From: Macrostomum hystrix
Taxonomy: Eukaryota; Platyhelminthes; Macrostomidae
Assembly (NCBI GenBank): GCA_950097015.1
Contig: CATNEN010000010.1
Span: 1,938,501 to 2,002,500, forward strand
Reading direction: 5' to 3'
Length of the DNA stretch: 64,000 nucleotides
Each line of letters starts with the position of its first letter. The first letter of the stretch is position 1. The position numbers and the translations under genes are program-made. The notes under the pieces are model-generated. The model made no database searches and was not told the origin of the DNA. It worked only from the letters and a program-made list of their open reading frames with translations. Positions 1 to 11,900 of this stretch are shown piece after piece.

Positions 1-399
1 CAAAGGGGCCATGAGTGCCGCTATTCCAAAAGCGTGTTTTGAGTGTTTTCTGCAGGCCGTTCCGTTAGTGTGTGTTCTAGCCCAGGTTGTTCCACCATCG
101 TATTCTGATGTACTTATCGTTGTTGCTCCATGATCGTATTTTGATCATGGCTGTTCCGCGACCGTATTTGAAGTTTCGCTCTCAGACTGTTAAGTGTATC
201 TTCTGTCTTATTTTTATTTAGTGGCCTCTGACCCCTTGAGGCTGAAACTAGATACAAGAACCACTGGACCCTACACGGCCATTTAAGCAGTGGCCATACT
301 TCTTATATACTAAAACTCGCATTTCGTTGGTGTTTTAATAATTTGCGGTCTATAATTAGAATGGCTAAGGACATGACTTTCTTTAAGCAATTGACCTAC
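1..399. other. Last intron of CRAL-TRIO gene 1 (window edge)
   Basis: The minus-strand gene to the right has its exon 5 donor at 399, so this stretch should be intron. I looked for the final exon, which in the paralogues ends in TFTKLDV(S/G) and stop, and did not see it. That exon must lie left of the window. No repeat or other gene is visible here. Confidence 0.6.
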
Positions 400-1639
400 C
401 AAGAAGTTCCGCAATTGGTCGATTCTGGCCACCCATATCCGGTGGCAGCAGCCGCTCAGCTCCGGGCCCCACGGCCTTCTTCAGCTTGCTAAAGTCCGTC
501 CCACATCGGTAGAGCTGCGTGTTAGAGTTTAGATTGAGTCTTGTTAGTTCTTCATTGTCTGCTGCTGTCTCTCAGAACAATGTCACTTGAGCTCACCCTC
601 TTGCGCAGCTTCTCCTTGAGGAAGGGCGCAATGATGCGGAACATGATCTCGAAGAAGGCCGGCTCGTGCCAGTACACCAGCGCCTTGGTGCGCACCGGGA
701 ACGCGTCCTGCCAGTTGCGCATCATCTTGAAGGCCACCCGGGGATTCTCCCAGGCCTGCGTCTGCTTCTTGTTGGCGTTCTTCATGTTCATGATGAACCG
801 GCAACCGTTGATCTGCACCTTCTCCGGAACCACGATAGTGTCGGCGCTCATGTAGGCAAAGCGCGCCATGTCGTTGAAGGGCAGTCGATCTGGATCATAG
901 TTATCTGGAAAAGAGCGCAAGCGAGTCTGTGTTTAACAAAATATGTTCTTGTGACTTGTCTGCATCGCCATTCATGGGTTCATGGAGAGCGCGAAAAGTG
1001 CCCATGTTGTACCCGGTAAATAACTCACCCATCGTAGACATGACGACTGCTTCACCATCGTCGTTGTAGCCCAAGAAGATGTTCATTCTGAGTTTAATTT
1101 CGTAAAAAAATATATAATCCTAAATATATGACCATATTATGGTCTGAACGTTAAGGACTGATAGCTTCATCCATACTCACGGCATCTTGAGACATTCCTG
1201 AAGCAGGGGAGAGTCCAGCGGCAGCGGCTCGAACCACTCGGGTGAGCCGCGTGGCGACTTCCGCACGGTGCAGAAATTGTCCAGCAGCTGCTGGGCGCGG
1301 CTCTGGTCAAACTTGGCAGTGCGGAGGAAGCGAAGGAGAAAGGCATCATCTGGATTTAATGGAGACAAGGAATAAAGATTCAGCTATCGTGGCCTTTAAG
1401 AACATAAATTGTTTTTCTTAACCCGTAAAAGGCATTACAACAAAATAATTGAAGCCGACAGGTGTCGCCTTGCCTGTTCGGCAGGTCAGATGCGGCGCGC
1501 TTGTCAGCCAGCGTCTCAGCGAGGCGATGTGCGCCCGCACCTGCTCGGGATTCTCGTGAAGCTCCTTCTGCGCCTTCTTGATGTCCTTCGGATCCACGCC
1601 CTCGTAGTTGTAGACATTTTCACCTTCTGCATCGGCCAT
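400..1639 (-). CDS. CRAL-TRIO lipid-transfer protein, paralogue 1 (3' end outside window)
   Basis: This is a predicted cytosolic carrier of small hydrophobic ligands, of the alpha-tocopherol-transfer-protein/clavesin type. Exons, 5' to 3', are 1639-1474, 1349-1181, 1087-1029, 904-597 and 514-400; the phases chain without a break. The ATG at 1639 opens MADAEGENVYNYEG. Exon 2 carries the CRAL_TRIO_N signature DDAFLLRFLRTAKFD. Exons 3-4 carry the lipid-binding fold (FLGYNDDGEAV, NGCRFIMNMKNA, NWQDAFPVRTKAL, PFLKEKLRKR). Exon 5 has the RCGTDFSKLKKAVGPG segment where the family has its GNDLESL-like turn. A sixth exon of about 60 codons is expected beyond the left edge. Intron 1 begins with GCAAGG, whereas paralogues 2 and 3 have GTGAGG, so it is a GC-AG intron. 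The family is clear; the ligand is unknown. Confidence 0.88.
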
Positions 1640-3054
1640 CTTGTTCTAGTTCTAATTAGAGATCTGTGAGAACTTTTTTCTCTACGCTTGGCAGTGAGTG
1701 AGAGTCTCGTGTTGACAGCGCCCGATCCTGGCCGTGGTGGAGCTGCGGAGGGCAGTTTATTTTATTTTCTCCCGTCTCTCCTCGCTAACCGTTTCTGTTT
1801 TTAGTGGCCCTATCAGCTAGCAGTCTCGCACGGCGCATTGTGTCTGTTCTGCTTCTCACCAACCCCTTCCCGCTCAGTCCCTTCTCTCCTCCCAGTCTCT
1901 GAGTATATCCACTTCAGCTATTATTGTGTTGTAACTACAGTACATTGATATAGGCATAACTAACTGCGCCTTCGCTGTGTAAATTCTGTGGGGTGCTTCG
2001 CAGCGACCGGCAGGCACAGGGGGGTGACGGTGCGGGGACAGACTCAGCTCTCGGTGGCAGCTGGTGCCACCCCCCAGCAGCGCTGGCTTTTGTTGCGTCT
2101 CAGCTCAGCGATCCCGCATGTCAGCCCGCATTTCAGCCCGCATGTCAGCGCGCCTGTCACCCCGCAGAGCCGCTGATTCTAGAATTCTAAAAGGCTGACG
2201 CCCGGGGCACGCTCGTATGGCTTAACCAAGGTCTCGGCATTTAATGCTTGCTGGCCTTGCGGCAAATATTCCACTGTAAGCTGACAAAAGTGCAGAGCTA
2301 TCGCTACTGTACCAACGCTTGACGCAGAACTAGTAGCAGGCCCTATCGCTATTCATTTATTGAGGGTATTATCTTATCTACCAAATAACACAGCGATATC
2401 ATCATCAGCGATGGCATATTTGTCAAATTCATAACTACCACATTAGCCCTACTCTGTTCCTGGCCAATTGCAGAACACCTAAACTCCTCGATTAATCAGC
2501 CTTTTCTCTTATATTATGCTTGTAAAATCTTTGAGTCGATCTCAAAGGTAAAAAGAGGGAAAGCATCAGACGATCTCGTTGCGTTCAGACAAACGAGTAG
2601 TTAGCACAATGTTCTAACGTGCACTTTTTGAAGCGCAGAAAAACAACACGTGATTATAGCAAAACAAAGCAATTTTTAATGATGGATGGAAAAAGGAGGG
2701 GGAATAGTTGGTTTTATATAATAACGCCTGTTATTATTGGCTAACAATTTTCTTGTCATCTTCGCCTTATAGTCTATGGTCAAAGCCTGTCTGCCTCCGA
2801 TTCGACGGCAATTTTCCGCCAGTTTAAAAGTTTTTATACTTTAAGTTGCGTAATTTCTTTAGACGAAAGTGAATAAACAATGAATAAAGCCAGAACGACT
2901 CTGTTTATAAAAAAGCTTGGTAGTCATAGAGACCGTATTAAAAAGAATAATTTGAGTCAATCGGCGCTTCAGCTCAATAAATATCCCAGTTTTTTTTACC
3001 CAATTAGTTCGTATATAAAAATGCCTGCGGGCAGACATTAAATATGCCAGCCAA
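1640..3054. other. Spacer between CRAL-TRIO genes 1 and 2; duplicated 5' flank
   Basis: The first ~550 bases upstream of gene 1 resemble the matching flank of gene 2 (6062-6540): both show a ...CTGGCC...GGCGGGCAG- or GGAGGGCAG-like stretch followed by T-rich DNA at the same distance. The duplication unit therefore included promoter or 5' UTR sequence. The rest is AT-rich with no supported gene. Confidence 0.5.
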
Positions 3055-6000
3055 TTAACTGACGTCCAGCTTGGTGAAGGTGCCCGCGATGCCCATGCTG
3101 GGATCCGCGGTGTCCTCGTACGTCTTCAGGTAGTCCTTGGTGGTCGGCAGCCGCTTGGACTCGTCCACCTCGATGAGTGCCAGCTTGGCTCGCTCCGCCT
3201 GCGCCTCGGCGCTCCTGAACTGGACGGCTCGATCGGCTGGAAATGAAGTGACGAAAATGTAATCGAGATTGCCACTGAAATCCAATTTCAATTATCTCTG
3301 TATCGACCCAGCGACTGCAATCCTCAAGCTACGTAAAGGCTTTCCAAGAATGATAGTTATGGCGATGCCTTTTGGGACCTAGACCTTCTTTTGCAAATAT
3401 GCTAGATTCAAAAAGTTAAATATTACCTGCATACCCGGCTATCGAATGAGGTTTTCTAACCCTGGCTTCATCTTTGATTTACAGTGGTTGAAGGTGGGTG
3501 GCTAGCACAAAATCTCCAGACTTTCTCAGTGATAGGTGATGCAGTGTGCCCTAGAACCGTATCGTCACTAAAGCCCTACCTGGGATCTGGGAGTGCAACC
3601 TAGAACATGTTGAAGAGCCTTCAAGCTTTCTCCACTCCACACTGCTATGTCAAATCTCCAGACTTTAGGCCTCATCGTGTTTCTACTGACTTTCTATTGA
3701 CATTCGATGGAAATCCTACCGACAAGCTCTGCGATTGTCCGGTTCTTGCCGCCCATCTCTGTTGGCAGCAGGCGCTCGGCTCCAGGACCCACCGCCTTCT
3801 TCAGCTTACTGAAGTCCGTGCCGCACCGGTGGATCTGAAAAAAACGCAAATGGTTTTTGCACCCATCAGGAGCCAATCCCCAGTCACGCAGAGAAGGCTT
3901 GGGGCTTTCGGGACCCAAAAGCACAGATAGTGTACATTGCCTGACGATGCAAAAGCCAGGACAGATGTGCACAGCAGCTTAAGTGTGCCTGCGTACGGAT
4001 CCGTGTGCGTGCTCAGGGGTCAGGCCAGAATGGGCCAGATTAATTGCCTCCTCGCTGGCTGCGAGGGCCCACAACCCCTCTCCGAACATTGTTTTATTCA
4101 AGGAAATGCTAAATTTCTGCTGGATGATTCCTGAGTATTACTTGAGGAGCCTCAATTGAACAGTCTGTCTCACCCTCTTGCGCAGCTTCTCCTTGAGGAA
4201 GGGCGCAATGATGCGGAACATGATCTCGAAGAAGGCCGGCTCGTGCCAGTACACCAGCGCCTTGGTGCGTATCGGGAACGCGTCCTGCCAGTTGCGCATC
4301 ATCTTGAAGGCCACCCGGGGATTCTCCCAGGCCTGCATCTGCTTCCTGTTGGCATTCTTCAGGTTCATGATGAACCGGCACCCGTTGATTTGCATCTTCT
4401 CCGGGGTCATAACCGTGTCCGCGTTCATGTAGGCGAAGCGCGCCAAATCGTTGAAATCCACTCGGTCGGGATCGTAGTTATCTGGAAAAGTCGCAAGATT
4501 AGTCTTTGCTGCATAAGTAAAGGGTGCTTCTGCTGCAGATTGGCCATCCTTACGTCACACAATGCGCTCCGCTCCACGAACCACTTCTCACTCCCCTCCC
4601 CTTGCTCCTTGAACCCCTGTATGAACTGACACCCCACTCCCCTTTGCTCCCCGAACCCCTCCTCATCAATACCTCACTCCCCTCCACCTTTTGCTGATCG
4701 AACCCCTTGTCATCACCCACCTCACTCCCCTTCTCCCTTTGCTAATCGAACCTCTTCTTAGCATCCACCTCACTCCCCTCCACCTTTTGCTAATCGAACC
4801 CCTTGTCATCACCCACCTCACTCCCCTTCACCTTTTACTAATCGAACCCCTTGTCATCACCCACCTCACTCCCCTCCACCATTTGCTCATCGAACACCTT
4901 CTTAGCATCCACCTCGCTCCCCTCCCTTCACTTCACGAGCCTCTATCACGAGCCAGAGTCCTTCGAATTCTAGATGTTTTGTTATTACTCGTAAACGGTC
5001 AATTCTGAGTTTTCCTGCCGACCTAGTTTTAGCTGCTGCTCTAAGCAAGAACAGCGCATCGCTTATAGGGTACTCTTCACTGCAGTCCTCTGTCTCTTTG
5101 ACTATTGTCAAATGCACCTGAGTGTACACAACAGATAGCTGTGCCAGCTAGACTCTTTTCAACAGAATATCTGTGAAGCTGAAAAAAACGAAATAATTAC
5201 TTAAACCTGCGCATTTAACTCACTGCTGGATGTTGGGTGACTCAGCCTCATTAGAATTTTATATTCAGAAAGCAGCGCTGATATCTAGCCCTTATAACTT
5301 GAACTGATGCTGTTCTGCTCATGTCTGCCTCATATCAGCAAAGAGAACAAGGCAAACCAACTTGGATAATACATGGCTTCATGCATGCTTAACTCACCCA
5401 TCGAAGAAACGATGATTCCTTCGCCATCATCGTTATAGCCCAAGAAGATGTTCATCCTGAGCGATATGGTGGGTTGCTGAGAGGCTGAGGCAAATGTATA
5501 TTAACGGCTTCATGTGGCTAACTTGGTTCTTCAACAGCATTGAACCAGCATGCCTAGTATACTCACGGCATCTTGAGACACTCCTCAAGCACTGGCGAGT
5601 CCAGCCGCAGCGGCTCGAACCACTCGGGCGCTCCCCGCGGCGACTTCCGCACGGTGCAGAAATTGTCCAGCAGCTGCTGGGCGCGGCTCTGGTCGAACTT
5701 GGCGGTGCGGAGGAAGCGCAGGAGGAACGCGTCGTCTGGAAATTTGAATGATTTTGAACAGTGCACTGCCATGATCTTGCTTTCCCATAGGCTCAATCCA
5801 AATTTCCGCCGCCGCCCCACAAAAGCCTGAATTTGCTACGAACTTAAATTCATAGCCCAACGTCAACGACTGAAACAAAAAAGAAGTTGTGGCCTCACCT
5901 GTTCTGCAGGTGAGATGCGGCGCGCTTGTCAGCCAGCGTCTGAGCGAGGCGATGTGCGCCCGCACCTGCTCGGGATTCTCGCGCAGCTCCTTCTGCGCCT

Positions 6001-6061
6001 TCTTGACGTCCTTCGGATCCACGCCTTCGTAGTTGTACACATTTTCACCTTCAGCGGCCAT
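3055..6061 (-). CDS. CRAL-TRIO lipid-transfer protein, paralogue 2 (complete)
   Basis: This is the complete six-exon member of the array: 6061-5899, 5735-5567, 5456-5398, 4481-4174, 3834-3720 and 3236-3055. The exons total 996 nt, or 331 residues plus stop, the usual size for this family, and every junction is GT-AG with matching phase. The protein opens MAAEGENVYNYEG. It carries the CRAL_TRIO_N helices (DDAFLLRFLRTAKFDQ), the lipid-binding domain (FLGYNDDGEAV, NGCRFIMNLKNA, NWQDAFPIRTKAL, PFLKEKLRKR) and the C-terminal RCGTDFSKLKKAVGPG segment, and ends GTFTKLDVS. Exon 4 is almost identical in DNA to that of paralogue 1, while the introns differ. That fits recent duplication or gene conversion. 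The ligand cannot be told from sequence. Confidence 0.92.
4636..4925. repeat. 48-bp minisatellite in intron 3 of CRAL-TRIO gene 2
   Basis: About six imperfect 48-bp units recur, with the recognisable pieces CACCTCACTCCCCT, TTGCTAATCGAACC and GTCATCACC. The array lies wholly in the intron between the 5398-5456 and 4174-4481 exons. ORFs through it only reflect a unit length divisible by three. Confidence 0.85.
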
Positions 6062-6600
6062 CTTTGAGACTATCCGATTTTGAGATCTTTGCCAACGTTG
6101 TTCTGCTCCGTGAGTAGTGTTCTCTGAACGCTTCTCAGACTGCTCAGTCCTGGCCTCGATGACTGTTTGAGTTGCGGCGGGCAGTTTTTCTATTTATTCT
6201 CTCTCTCTGTCTCCAACTGTTTCTGTGTCTGTCAGCCGTATCAGTATTTAGTGTTGCACAGTGCAAGCCCATTGTGTTCCAGGCCAAACCTGCCACCCCA
6301 GGCTGTGGCCACTTGAGCAATTGTTGTGCTGTTGCGCATTTGGTTGTTTTATCGCGCACGGAGACCTGCAGGCATAGGGTGAGACGGGGCTGGTATACAA
6401 GCTCAGCTGTAGCTTTCGCAACTTGCAGCTGCTGCTTTTTGGCTGCCGCTCTGCTAAGGGCGATCCCGCACGTCAGTGAACAGCCTGCATCCCACAGGGG
6501 GCCGCGCGGCCGTGCACTTTTGTTTTGTTCTTTTGTGAGGTTTAACTGCTCTGGCGGGATCGACCCAAGTCTAAAACATTGCCCTTGGTCTTCATGACGG
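6062..6600. other. 5' flank of CRAL-TRIO gene 2
   Basis: No gene is visible. The sequence is a diverged copy of the DNA upstream of gene 1 (1640-2190). It presumably holds the promoter and 5' UTR, but I found no TATA box or initiator that I would stand behind. Confidence 0.4.
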
Positions 6601-6800
6601 TGCCCTTAATGAAATTCTTCTCAAGATCTTCTGATTGGTTTGGAGCTAAATTAGTACCTGCCATTTAATCTATAAAATGTAAGCTGATAGAGTTTAACCT
6701 TGCTAAGGGACGCAGATTGTTCAAGTTGAGTCAGGAATCGAACCCCATACCTTAAATTCGTGAGTCCGGCGCGCTAACCAGTAGGCTACAACCCCCTGAA
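6601..6800 (-). mobile_element. tRNA-derived SINE, degraded
   Basis: On the minus strand the right end reads as a tRNA-like head: an A box around GTAGCCTACTGGTTAGCGCG and a B box GGTTCGATTCC. It is followed by a CCCTTAGCAAG...AAATGGCAGGTAC body. Both parts line up with the fuller SINE at 36448-36765. No target-site duplication was found. Confidence 0.65.
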
Positions 6801-7180
6801 TATCATTATCAATAGTCTTTTAAAAAACTACACGTGCTACTTATCTCGAACAGTAGTATCAGTAGCCATCCCAAGTGCCAAACCAAATCTCATTTGGGCA
6901 CGCCGCGACGACTTACGACTGCGACGTGAGAATTTTGTTAATGACGTCCTCTGAGCCAGCTTGCAAGCCACTGCTGTATGGCATGCGGTTTGACTTCTAT
7001 TAGCAGAAACGCTTAGCATGAGTGGCCAATGTGGCTGTCAATTTCCAGGGAAAGCAATACTTTGACCTAGTCTCGGTCTCAATTGCACGGCTAATTGGAG
7101 TTAAAAGGTCCGCAATCATCACTCTCACGATTTTAACCACTTTCAGTTTTTACATTGCTAAACCACAGAAGCTGTTCAGA

Positions 7181-7982
7181 ACAGCTGCCAGAATCGTAGC
7201 AAGAGCAGCAGCTAGAATCGTAGCAAGAGCAGCAGCTAGAATCGTAGCAAGAGCAGCAGCTAGAATCGTAGCAAGAACAGCAGCTAGAATCGTAGCAAGA
7301 GCAGCAGCTAGAATCGTAGCAAGAGCAGCAGCTAGAATCGTAGCAAGAGCACCAGCTAGAATCGTAGCAAGAGCAGCAGCTAGAATCGTAGCAAGAGCAC
7401 CAGCTAGAATCGTAGCAAGAGCAGCAGCTAGAATCGTAGCAAGAACAGCAGCTAGAATCGTAGCAAGAGCAGCAGCTAGAATCGTAGCAAGAGCAGCAGC
7501 TAGAATCGTAGCAAGAGCAGCAGCTAGAATCGTAGCAAGAACAGCAGCTAGAATCGTAGCAAGAGCAGCAGCTAGAATCGTAGCAAGAGCAGCAGCTAGA
7601 ATCGTAGCAAGAACAGCAGCTAGAATCGTAGCAAGAACAGCAGCTAGAATCGTAGCAAGAACAGCAGCTAGAATCGTAGCAAGAGCAGCAGCTAGAATCG
7701 TAGCAAGAGCAGCAGCTAGAATCGTAGCAAGAACAGCAGCCAGAATCGTAGCAAGAGCAGCAGCTAGAATCGCAGCAAGAACAGCAGCTAGAATCGTAGC
7801 AAGAACAGCAGCTAGAATCGTAGCAAGAGCACCAGCTAGAATCGTAGCAAGAACAGCAGCCAGAATCGTAGCAAGAACAGCAGCTAGAATCGTAGCAAGA
7901 GCAGCAGCTAGAATCGTAGCAAGAGCAGCAGCTAGAATCGTAGCAAGAACAGCAGCTAGAATCGTAGCAAGAGCAGCAACGC
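7181..7982. repeat. 24-bp minisatellite, ~33 units
   Basis: A highly homogeneous 24-bp unit contains the core AGCTAGAATCGTAGCAAGA, with A/G and C/G variants at fixed positions. A 323-codon ORF runs through it only because 24 is a multiple of three. A related 24-bp family forms the array at 41575-42757. Confidence 0.95.
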
Positions 7983-7993
7983 CATACCGCTAG

Positions 7994-8360
7994 AAATGTA
8001 CTTTATCGAGTAACATTAATCGAACTACTGTGGTCTGCTGCCTGGTTGTGAGTCTGTGTGAAATTAACCGTACTCAAAGAAATAACATTTATTGGCATTC
8101 ATATTCTCAAAAGCTTAAAGCTTAAAGCTGAAAAGCTTAATTCGTGCAACTAAGGCGTTCCACATTGCATATTAAAAACCGTCTTGTCCACACGCGCATT
8201 GACGAATGGTTTGGTCACTAGCTGAGGCAAAATAATGCCAGGATTTACCATAGAAAGCGTGCAATAATGATATAGTAATAAACGGCTATGAGTGCTGCAA
8301 TGTTTTTAACAATGGTTTAAAACTTTGCAGTAAGAATAGCCGTTTATCACTGGCATTGTA
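7994..8360. other. Unassigned AT-rich spacer
   Basis: This stretch contains an AAGCTTAAAGCTTAAAGC-like local repeat near 8112 and nothing else I can support. Confidence 0.3.
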
Positions 8361-8498
8361 TACTTTTGGACCACAGACAGTCGGGGCGTGCAACAATCAG
8401 TCTCACGGAGCGGATATAGCCAGCGGTCTCGCGGGGCGTGCAGCAATCGATTATTTTGTCGATTGGTGCACGCCCGAAATGTCTATGGTCCAAAAGTA
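8361..8498. mobile_element. Fold-back MITE with TA flanks (Tc1/mariner-like)
   Basis: The left end TACTTTTGGACCACAGACAG and the right end CTATGGTCCAAAAGTA are inverted copies. Both are flanked by TA, the target duplication typical of Tc1/mariner elements. The inner part folds again: GGGGCGTGCAGCAATCGA pairs with the later TCGATTGGTGCACGCC. There is no coding capacity. A decayed relative lies at about 8577-8733, and single ends (TCTATGGTCC) recur, for example near 15070. Confidence 0.65.
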
Positions 8499-8576
8499 GA
8501 CCGCCTGACTTAGGGCAGCAAGAGAACTCAGTTTGGGGAAGGCTGTAAGACCCCGCAGGATCTGGCGGGGTTCAGG

Positions 8577-8733
8577 ACATAGACAGTAAAGGCGTGCAAC
8601 AATCAGGCTTCATTGGTGGCTGGGAAAAAACCCCTCCAAAAGTGTACAATGCTCCAGTCAGCGTTTATTGACAATTATCCAACCGTCAGTGTGCAGATAT
8701 TGGTGTATTATTGCACGCTGTCTATGGTCCAAG
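8577..8733. mobile_element. Second, decayed fold-back element
   Basis: CATAGACAGTAAAGGCGTGC at the left and GCACGCTGTCTATGGTCC at the right form an imperfect inverted repeat, related to the element at 8361-8498. The centre is unrelated. No clear target duplication is present. Confidence 0.4.
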
Positions 8734-8932
8734 CCATCCGTTGATTATCGATTATGCCGAGTGTCCAAACCATTCGTCGATGTGATAAAAGCACGGCTTT
8801 CTCGTGAGCTTCGCGCACTCGTGTCCCAGGCGTTGCTGCACTCAAAAGCCGTGCGCTGTCTCTTCATTGTAGTCAATCTGATTGCTCATTTGAGAAGAAG
8901 TTTTGATGTCCATTGCTCTGTCGAACCTAAAG

Positions 8933-11900
8933 TTAGCCCACATCAAGCTTTGTGAAAGTTCCTGTCAGACCATTCGAAGCTGAGTCCATTTCTTGCGCTT
9001 CTTTCGACTTCAGATAGTTCCTGGTGGCTGCCGGCCTGAGTGACTCGTCCACTCGGATTTGTTCCAGCAGTCGGCGCTCCTGCGCTGCTGACTCGCTGTT
9101 GCAGAAGCGGTTCTTGTCGGCTGGAATGGGAGAATTAGGGAAATTGGGCAATTGGGAAATTGGGCATTCATACGGATTCCTGCCAAAAAATATTCGGACC
9201 GCAAGCTCACCAATCAGCTCGGCCAACGGCCGGTTCTGACCGCCCAGCTCCGGGGGCAGCAGCCGCTCACATCCTGGTCCGATTGCTCCGCGCAGTTTGG
9301 ACAGGTCCGAGCCGCAGCGGATAATCTGCGATTTTAATGGCACAGTAGCTGAAGTTTTACTGTTTAGTGCTGAAGATGATACCCTATATCGTATCTATGA
9401 TATTATTTAGGGTTGTACATCTGGCTCGCTTTAGGCTTGCTTGGTGGCGTGAACATTGGTCACCCACCTCCGGCTTTTAGCGCAGGCCAGGTGCCAACGG
9501 TGTCGCCATTGTCTGATTAAGCGGCAACTAAGATGGCGACCAACAGGGGATGGCGGAGTGAGCAGGGCTCTGAACGACGACGGCAGTGCTTTAATGCCCG
9601 GCGCAGAGAGCTCCGCAACAACGCTCGCCAAACCCGCCAGGACTCGCGGCCTGCCCAGCCGGAGCCTCGAGGGCCGGCACATCCACCCCAGCCAGCTCCC
9701 CGCAATACACGTGCTACTGAAACAGAACCAGGAGTCAAGTCGACCACCATCACTACCGGCCCAAATTCGGCTTGCCACCTTCAATGCCCGTACCCTCAGT
9801 CATCCTTGGAGGCTGCAGGAGCTGACACAGTTGGCAGCTGACTGGGCATCGCTGTTCTGGCTTCCAAGGGCATCGCAGGAGCAATGACGAAAGTGCGGAC
9901 CTGGGCCTCGGGTGGCAATTCAAGGCCGCCCAGCCACGCCCTGGGGCGTCGGGGGTGTTGGCTTCCTGCTCTCGCCCGCCGCATCCAAAGTCCTGCTGGA
10001 CATCCGCTTCCCCTCTGAGCGCCTTGGTCAACCAGCGTTTGCCCTGAAGGACAGGCGCCTGCATGTTGTCTGCGTGTATGCCCGACAGCGCCCTGCACCA
10101 GCGAGAATCCTGCAGAGACCGAGGCCTCTACGACACCCTGGGTCAACTGCCGGGTCTAAGTCCATCCCGCGATCTCGTTTTTGTCGTCGGTGACTTCAAT
10201 GCGCCTCTGCCTGTTGATGGCCTGGATTAGAGCGAATAATTTTTGCGGCGCTACCTGTCCAGCTTCACCCAGGCCAGAGAACTGATTGCCAAGGCAGTGA
10301 CCCCAATGGGCGGATCACGCGGCTGGACTGGGTCTTCTGCCCCTTTGCTTTCCGGTCTAGAGTGCGCAGAGTGACCAACGTTCACCATATTTGCGTAAAG
10401 TCTGACAACAGTCTGGTGGCCTGTGACATCGATCAACGCATCGATTAACGGCCTAAGCTGAAGCCTTCCACGCGTCAACCGCTCTGGGCTGACCTGAGAA
10501 ATCCGGAGACTCGGGCGGCCTTCCTGGCCAGACTCCACGCTGCGACTCCGGCTTTGAACCAGTCTGCTGACTCGTTCGCCAATGCTGTTGAAAACGCAGC
10601 GGCCGTCCTGCCGAGGCGGAAGGCAAATCAACCCAACTCGGTTTGGGACAACGACCAGATAATTTCCCGGGCGAGACAACAAGTTCAGCGCGCCACCGCC
10701 ATTCATGGCATTGATAGCGACCAGGCTACTGCTCGGAACCAGCTGCAGAGCACCTATGCCCAGCGGACCGAGATCTTTATCGAAGAAGCAATGAGCGAAA
10801 TCCAACTAGCGACCGACAACTGCCGCCACACCGCCGCTTGGCGGTCCATCAACCAGCTGACGGGCAGCAAGCCCAGGCCCAACGCAGTTCTCGGCGCGGA
10901 CTCTATTCAGCACCCCAAAGCCCAAATGGTTTCGCACTACAGCGACGTGCTCAACGCTCCTGCTCCTGCCGCTCCACTCTCACCGATTCCCGTTTTCGCC
11001 GCTGCTAATCATGACTCCTTTAACACTGGCCCTATTTCTTTCAAAGAAGTTGGCCATGCGCGCTGATGCCGCCTCTGGGGTCGATTCTATTCCCCCCAAG
11101 GTCTTGAAGCTGCCCGAGTTAACCCCAGCCATCACCAGCCTGTTGAACAGATACTGAAATCTTTGAGGCGACGTGGCAGCTTGCGCTCCACCGGAATGGC
11201 GCACCTCCAAAGTTGTTTCGATCCCAAAGAAGGGAGCCTCTACCAGCCTAAACAACCAGCGTGGCATTGCGCTGGAGTGCACCATGACGAAGCTGCTGAA
11301 TGCAGTTCTCCGCAACCGCCTACTGCCCGGCCTCAACCCGATGCTGCTGAGTCTCCAGAGCGGCTTCCGACCGGGCAGGTCCACCACAGAGCAGGTTGCA
11401 ACCATCCATTCCGTTATCAAAGCTTGCAAGACCCGCCTTCGCTCCATTTCGATTGTCTTCGTGGATTTCCGCAAGGCGTTCGACTCGGCGTTCAGGCCTG
11501 CGATCGCGTGGTTGCTCTCTTACTATGGCGTTCCCCCTGCACTGGTGGCTGCGGTAATGGATTTGTACAGCGATTCAAGGGCTTTTGTCCAGATGAGCCA
11601 CGGCCTGACCGAGGAGTTCAGCACAACCGCTGGCGTCCTGCAGCGCGACACGCTGGCTCCCCTGCTCTTCATCATGGTCGTCGATTATCTGCTGCGCCGC
11701 TGCCCTCATGAGGACGACAGCTACATACTGATCCCACGCCGAAGCTCCCGACACTCTGCTGCTCCGCTGCCTGCTCTCGTCATGCCGACGACATCGCGCT
11801 CTATCGTGACCCAGCTGCTGCCCAACGCGCTCTTTCCCGACTCTGTGAGGAGGGCGCCCGGGTGGGGCTGATGGTCAACGCGCGCAAGACAGGGGTGCTG

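Noticed and set aside
7022-7993. 323-codon ORF of Ala-Arg-Ile-Val repeats
   Set aside because: It is a 24-bp minisatellite; a unit divisible by three keeps frames open. No gene context or splice support.
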